A stretch of DNA of 64,000 bases, from NCBI GenBank assembly GCA_022749755.1, contig CM040441.1:6804890-6868889 (forward strand). Reading direction: 5' to 3'. Position numbers and translations under genes: made by a program. Positions 59,889 through 64,000 of the stretch are shown here, in pieces. The stretch's first letter is position 1, and every line of letters starts with the position of its first letter. The notes beneath the pieces are model-generated. The model saw only the letters and a program-made list of their open reading frames with translations. It was not told the origin of the DNA and did not search any database. This DNA comes from Azadirachta indica. Taxonomy: Eukaryota; Streptophyta; Magnoliopsida; Sapindales; Meliaceae.

Positions 59889-60227
59889 ATGGACGCAGCA
59901 GCTGAAGTTGTAGACTGGCCGAATATAATCATGGGGTTTTGCTTTACCTCAACTATTCAAATAGCTAAGGCTAAACCAGATCTTTCTCCTTCCTACTATC
60001 TGCTGTCATTTGCTATCCTACTCACCTTTCTTCCTCTCTTCGTCGCAAAACTTATTGCCTACAAGTTTATTTTCGCATCTAAAGTGCTGCAGAAAGCTGC
60101 CATCCTCGTTGCTGCTACTGCGTTCGTCTTCTCCACAACAATCCCATTTCCACTGCCGCTCAAGTGCGCTACGTGGGCTCTTTACGCCGTCTCCTTGCTC
60201 TTCATTGCCATCTGTTTTATCATTTAG
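59889..60227 (+). CDS. Small four-TM membrane protein, family member E
   Basis: 112 residues, intronless: MDAAAEVVDWPNIIMGFCFT, then STIQIAKAKPDLSPSYYLL. Predicted membrane segments are at about residues 12-27, 34-56, 63-85 and 89-111, and the protein ends with TM4 (ICFII). Conserved family motifs are LSPSYY, AKLIAYKF, LQKAAILVAATAFVFSTTIP and LKCATWALYAVSLL. It appears the best preserved member of the B/E type, with a strong TATA box and the palindrome upstream. Its 3' flank has a GTTGTT microsatellite and ends with AT-rich sequence shared with gene B. Localisation and function are unknown; membrane insertion is inferred from hydropathy. Confidence 0.78.
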   Translation: MDAAAEVVDWPNIIMGFCFTSTIQIAKAKPDLSPSYYLLSFAILLTFLPLFVAKLIAYKFIFASKVLQKAAILVAATAFVFSTTIPFPLPLKCATWALYAVSLLFIAICFII

Positions 60228-60716
60228 TTAAGCAGTGCTTGTCTAGCTCAAAATGGTGCGTCCAATATGTCATGATCTGCAGTTTCAGTACCATTTGAGT
60301 ATATATATGTTTCCTGTTGTTGTTGTTGTTGTTATATAGCAGAGTATAACTGCTGTTACTTCCAATACATTAATACTTCTAGTGAGATTTGTGATTTTCT
60401 TATGAGATTGAGTTATACATGTAATAATATATGTCTTGTGTGTTTTAATTAAAGTATGATTCTATTTACTTGATTGCCATGTTTTCGGTTAGCGGATATC
60501 CGACAAGAACCGAAATTAATTTTTTATGGCCAAACCATAACTCAAAGCTAGCAAATTCGGAATATCCTATGACTTCTAATACAATTGAGACCCATGTCAC
60601 ATGTTATTCTACTCATTATACAGTGAACCAAGATCCGATTCCAAAATTAACATTAATACCATGAATCAATTTTTCTTTTTCTATAGGAAATTAAGAAGAA
60701 GCTGAGTATTAATTGC

Positions 60717-60815
60717 AAGTGCTATTTAGTTCAATTGATAAAATTTATTAAACATGATATCACAGACATGAGATCTAAACTGTATTCATCTCAAATTGAG
60801 AATAGATTTAATTAA
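60717..60815 (+). repeat. tRNA-like (SINE-type) remnant, second copy
   Basis: Diverged copy of 11632-11740: TTCAATTGATAAA and, later, TGAGATCTAAAC in place of the B-box-like sequence. Confidence 0.3.
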
Positions 60816-60959
60816 GTTATTTCTTATAACATTGAAAAAGAAAGGCTAGTGACTATAGAAATATTAACACATTATTGTTATGAATATCCGACTCATTTGT
60901 GCATGCCTTCTGCTTTATGTTCCGAATAGACCGAACATTCGGCTGAAGACCTCGGAACT

Positions 60960-61560
60960 TATGGAAGGAGAAGACCTTGGCGGCGGTAATGATAAAGGAG
61001 GTGGGTCTGGTCTTGGAGGGAGTTGGGACAAGAAGCATTGAACTGAAGTGAGAAACGCCTTTAGCTTTGGTGCCATGGACAAAGGCTTTTCAATAGTCGG
61101 AAAATTTGGCTTTCTCCTCTGTTTTCTCGTGGCTGCACCGACTAGAATAAAACAGAGTTGCATGTTTTTAACCATGTAGTTTGAAAAGAAGACAAGATTG
61201 GTCGAAAATAACCTCTTGATACAAGATAAGGATGGACTGAAGGTTTTCAATCTTAATTTCTAAGAGCTAGTTTAAGATTGTTGTGGATTTTAAAATAATA
61301 TATTTTTAATATATTGTAAAAATAGTTAGTTTTAAAAAGAATCAATTTATTATTTTATAAATTTTATTTTAAAAAGTGTTATGAATTTTAAAAGTAATTT
61401 TATGTGTTTTATAAATTTTATTATTAAGATATTATAACAATATAAATTATCAAAAAATGTATAGTGAATAGTGTGAGTAAAAATTAATTTTAGGTAATAT
61501 ATACACATATATAAAACTTAAAATAATTTACAGTAGAAAATAAAAAATTTTTAATTATAT
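60960..61560 (+). repeat. Orphan copy of the gene D 5' region
   Basis: Same orientation as 57480-58140. The minus strand still encodes PKLKAFLTSVQCFLSQLPPR, which resembles PKLKAFLTS in the gene D leader, but no membrane-protein gene follows. It ends at about 61560, exactly where Ca2+-ATPase sequence begins. Confidence 0.7.
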
Positions 61561-61564
61561 TTTC

Positions 61565-63775
61565 ACAGCTTGGGGTGAGAGGATGAGTTCTATTAGCCAT
61601 GAGTTGAACGAGCAGACTCCGTTGCAATCTCGTCTCGACAAGCTTCTTGTATTGGAAATATAGGATTGGCTGTAGCTGTACGTGTTCTTGTGGTTATGTT
61701 GATTCAGTATTTCACAGGACACCGGCGATGAGAGGAGAAACAGAGAATAGCTTGGGAGGAAAACAAAATTTGAGGATGTGATGAATGCTGTGATCAATGT
61801 TGTTGCAGCCGCAGTCACAATTGTGGTGGTGGCAATTCCTAAAGGTTTGCCTCTTGCTGTTACTCTTACTTTGGCTTTTTCTATGAAGAGACTGCTGTAA
61901 GGATAATGCTATGGTGAGCAAACTCTCTGCCTGTGAGACTATGGGTTCAGCGACAACAATTTGCACAGACGAAACAGGCAATCTCACTTTAAACCAGCTG
62001 AAGGTTACGGAATTCTGGGTCGAAAAAGAAGCAATGAGGGATGATGTTATGTCCTCTGAACTAGCACACGCTATACGAGTTGTTGGAAGAAGCAGTGGGT
62101 TTGTTTAAAGTCAAGACCAAAATCCAACACCAAAGCCCAAATCTTTGAACTTGTTGGAGCCCAGCTCAGGTGATAAAGATCCAGTCCAAGAAGGCGAAAC
62201 CGTCCTTCCAATTGTCCAGCTTTTGCCAGAATAGATGAGAAGCCAAATCAACATCAAAAGCTGTACGAATGTCATCTGAAGGATGCAATACATCCTACAA
62301 CAAACCTGTGCACATCAGCCATCAGATGAGTTTCCTTGCAAAGCAATTCATGTTTTTTGCCCTAAATGGGTTGTATATAAATCACCCGTGCATATTTTTG
62401 TGTTGGCGGAGCCGCTGTTTCGTTGAAATACAAAGCACAGATTCATTCAGCTCAATATATTCTTCATTTCTTGTTTCTAACTAGTTTAAACACCATTGGT
62501 AGTGTGTAAAAATCGGGTCCTGCCTCACCTCCCGAGATTACTGGTAGTCCAACTGAGAAAGCAATACTTTACAGGGCTCTGATTGATCTGGGAATGAATG
62601 AAGAAGGAAAGCACTACTGTAAAGTAATTCATGTAGAGGCCTTCAATGCAAAGAAAAATAGAAGTGGGGTTTTGATGAAGAGGATCAATGAAAAGGCTGT
62701 TCAAACACACTGGAAGGGAGTTGCAGAGATGATGCTGGCTATGTCTTCGCATTGTCATGGATGCTGAAGAAAGAAAGCAAATTGAGGAAATTATCAAGAA
62801 TATGGCAGCCAAGAGCTTCAGATGCATTGCCTTCGCACATCCGGAAGTTGCAGAAGGTAATGGGCAAATTCACGAGAAGCTTAAATCTTGTAGAAAGCAG
62901 GGGTTAATGTCAAGATGGTAACTGGAGACAATGTGCACAATGCAAGAGCTATAGCTATTGAATGTGGAATCCTGAATCCTGATGTGGATTTCAACAATGA
63001 TGATGCTGTAATTGAAGGTGTTCAATTCAGAAATTTCTCAGACGAAAAAAGAATGGGAAAGACTGAAAGTATCCGACTGATGGCTAGATCTTTCCCGTTT
63101 GACAAGCTTCTGCTGGCACAAAGGCTGAAGCAGAAAGGCCATATGGTAGCAGCGACGGCTGATGGCACAAATGCTCCTGCTCGAAAGGCAGCAGATATTG
63201 GACTTGCCTTGGGAATTCAAGGAATTGAAGTAGCAAAAGAGAGTTCAGATATTGTCATCTTGGATCATAACTTTTCCTCCGTGGTGGCAGTTCTGATATG
63301 GGAAAGATGTGTCCACAGCGACATTCAGAAATTCCTTCAATTTCAGCTTACTGTCAATGTTGCTGGTCTTGTCATCGACTTTGTTGCTGCCGTTTCTTCA
63401 GCAAAAGTCCCACTAATTGCTGTGCAGCGGATTTGGGGGAACTTGATGATGGACACCATGGGGGCATTGGCATGGGCCACTGAGCAGCCCCCAACGATCT
63501 CATGAAAATCTGCCCGTCGGTCGATCCAAACCTCTGACAACCAGAATCATGTGGAGGAACCTCATGTCTCGGGCCATTTATTAGATAGCCATCTTACTGA
63601 CTCTTCAATTCAAGGGAAGAGCAATCTTTGGCGTAAGCGAGAGTGTTAAAAATACCTTGAGAATGCCTTGATTTTCAATACTTTTGTCGTCTATCAAGTG
63701 TTCAATGAGTTCAATGCTAGGAAACTTGAGAAGTTTGCCAATACTGCGAGGCTGAACTGGGGGCAAAGGGCGGCC
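61565..63775 (+). pseudogene. Autoinhibited (P2B-type) Ca2+-ATPase pseudogene
   Basis: Remnants follow the order of plant P2B Ca2+ pumps: WGERMSSISHELNEQTPL (61567), TM4 with AIPKGLPLAVTL (the usual Pro-Glu-Gly-Leu has Lys for Glu) and KLSACETMGSATTICTDETG at 61918-61980. The phosphorylation motif reads DETGNLT instead of the invariant DKTGTLT. After an inserted LTR come ITGSPTEKAI (62537), MLAMSSHCHG, KMVTGDNV, SFPFDKLL, then VAATADGTNAPARKAADIGL, where TGDGTND is altered. Next are KESSDIVILDHNFSSV, FLQFQLTVNVAGLV and MDTMGALAWATE. C-terminal pieces MWRNLMSRAIY, QFKGRAIFGV and NEFNARK extend to about 63770. The autoinhibitory N-terminus, TM1-2 and most of the actuator domain are missing; stops and frameshifts are frequent. 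Pump activity is excluded by the catalytic changes alone. Confidence 0.85.
62102..62482 (+). mobile_element. Solo-LTR-like insertion inside the Ca2+-ATPase pseudogene
   Basis: ATPase coding sequence breaks after LLEEAVG (62100) and resumes with LNTIGSV (62485), a point where family members read continuously. The intervening 380 bp start TGTTTAAAGTCAAGACC, contain a TGTATATAAATCACCC promoter-like motif (62370) and end TTCATTTCTTGTTTCTAAC, like a copia LTR. GTTTAAA occurs at both edges. A perfect 5-bp target duplication and a CA end cannot be shown. Confidence 0.6.
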
Positions 63776-63885
63776 TGCAGGAACAATGTTGGGGTTTGAT
63801 AGACAAAATAAAATCTATGAGAAGCTAAACGACAAACTATGGCATCCAAATGATAAATATTGAGGGCATAACTATAATTCTTCCG

Positions 63886-64000
63886 AGACCTGGATGATTT
63901 ATCAGCGTCTCTAGCCCCATTTCTCTTTTCTCGACATCTTTCGAAATGGTTCTTGAGATGTGTGGTTCTTTTCTCGCTTGAACCATCAAAAGACCTTCTC
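63886..64000 (-). pseudogene. hAT BED zinc-finger exon cut by the window edge
   Basis: On the minus strand the frame reads RRSFDGSSEKRTTHLKNHFE, then RCREKRNGARDADKS. This is the second half of a BED finger as in the copies at 46860 and 55200 (KKFDGSSKNGTSHLNNH). The CX2C half and the rest of the exon lie beyond 64000. It may belong to a longer hAT gene outside the window. Confidence 0.7.

Larger units (their letters stand above)
59185..60860 (+). repeat. Segmental duplication carrying gene E (partner 9720-11760)
   Basis: Collinear with 9720-11760 through the promoter, gene and 3' flank, including the tRNA-like patch at 60717-60815. A (TA)n run at 59417-59444 is expanded relative to the partner, and about 350 bp between the upstream block and the promoter are absent. 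Confidence 0.85.

Noticed and set aside
63298..63483. 61-codon plus-strand frame and its antisense partner at 63343-63540
   Set aside because: Shadows of the Ca2+-ATPase frame 62915-63505.

Overview
The window looks like nuclear DNA of a flowering plant, most likely a woody eudicot; the species cannot be fixed from sequence alone. It is strongly AT-rich, has GT-AG introns, TATA-box promoters, plant-type hAT and Ty1/copia elements (the larger copia has a tRNA-iMet primer site), and remnants of plant gene families: an autoinhibited Ca2+-ATPase, a DUF248 methyltransferase and an RNI-like leucine-rich-repeat protein. A 100-N assembly gap lies at 43372-43471.

The only convincingly intact genes are five related, intronless genes for very small membrane proteins (109-133 residues, four predicted membrane segments): 1368-1769 (-), 10814-11143 (+), 31370-31771 (-), 57061-57462 (-) and 59889-60227 (+). 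I recognise no named family or function. All five have a TATA box preceded by an inverted TCGGA...TCCGA pair. They sit in segmental duplications: 372-4035 matches 29948-34015, 9720-11760 matches 59185-60860, and 57480-58140 matches 60960-61560.

The rest is mostly debris. From 21.5 to 29.4 kb on the minus strand runs a multi-exon LRR gene with a recognisable promoter, 5' UTR exon and at least 13 exons. It carries a stop codon, frameshifts and a 631-bp tandem duplication covering two exons, so it is probably a pseudogene. At 34.5-35.2 kb lies a broken putative methyltransferase.

At 36.4-41.4 kb a decayed Ty1/copia element sits inside a hAT transposase remnant. A second, internally deleted copia lies at 4.1-5.7 kb. 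hAT (BED zinc finger plus hAT dimerisation domain) fragments occur at about ten places. Three long copies form a cluster at 46.6-56.0 kb, two on + and one on -, the last with a candidate 5' coding exon.

The right end (56.4-63.8 kb) is a mosaic of three plasma-membrane-type Ca2+-ATPase fragments interleaved with the small-gene duplications. The largest has lost the invariant P-type ATPase motifs and carries an inserted solo-LTR-like sequence. A 1.1-kb element with about 300-bp terminal inverted repeats lies at 45.1-46.2 kb. There is no operon-like organisation; the shared theme is repeated local duplication carrying the small membrane-protein genes through transposon-rich DNA.
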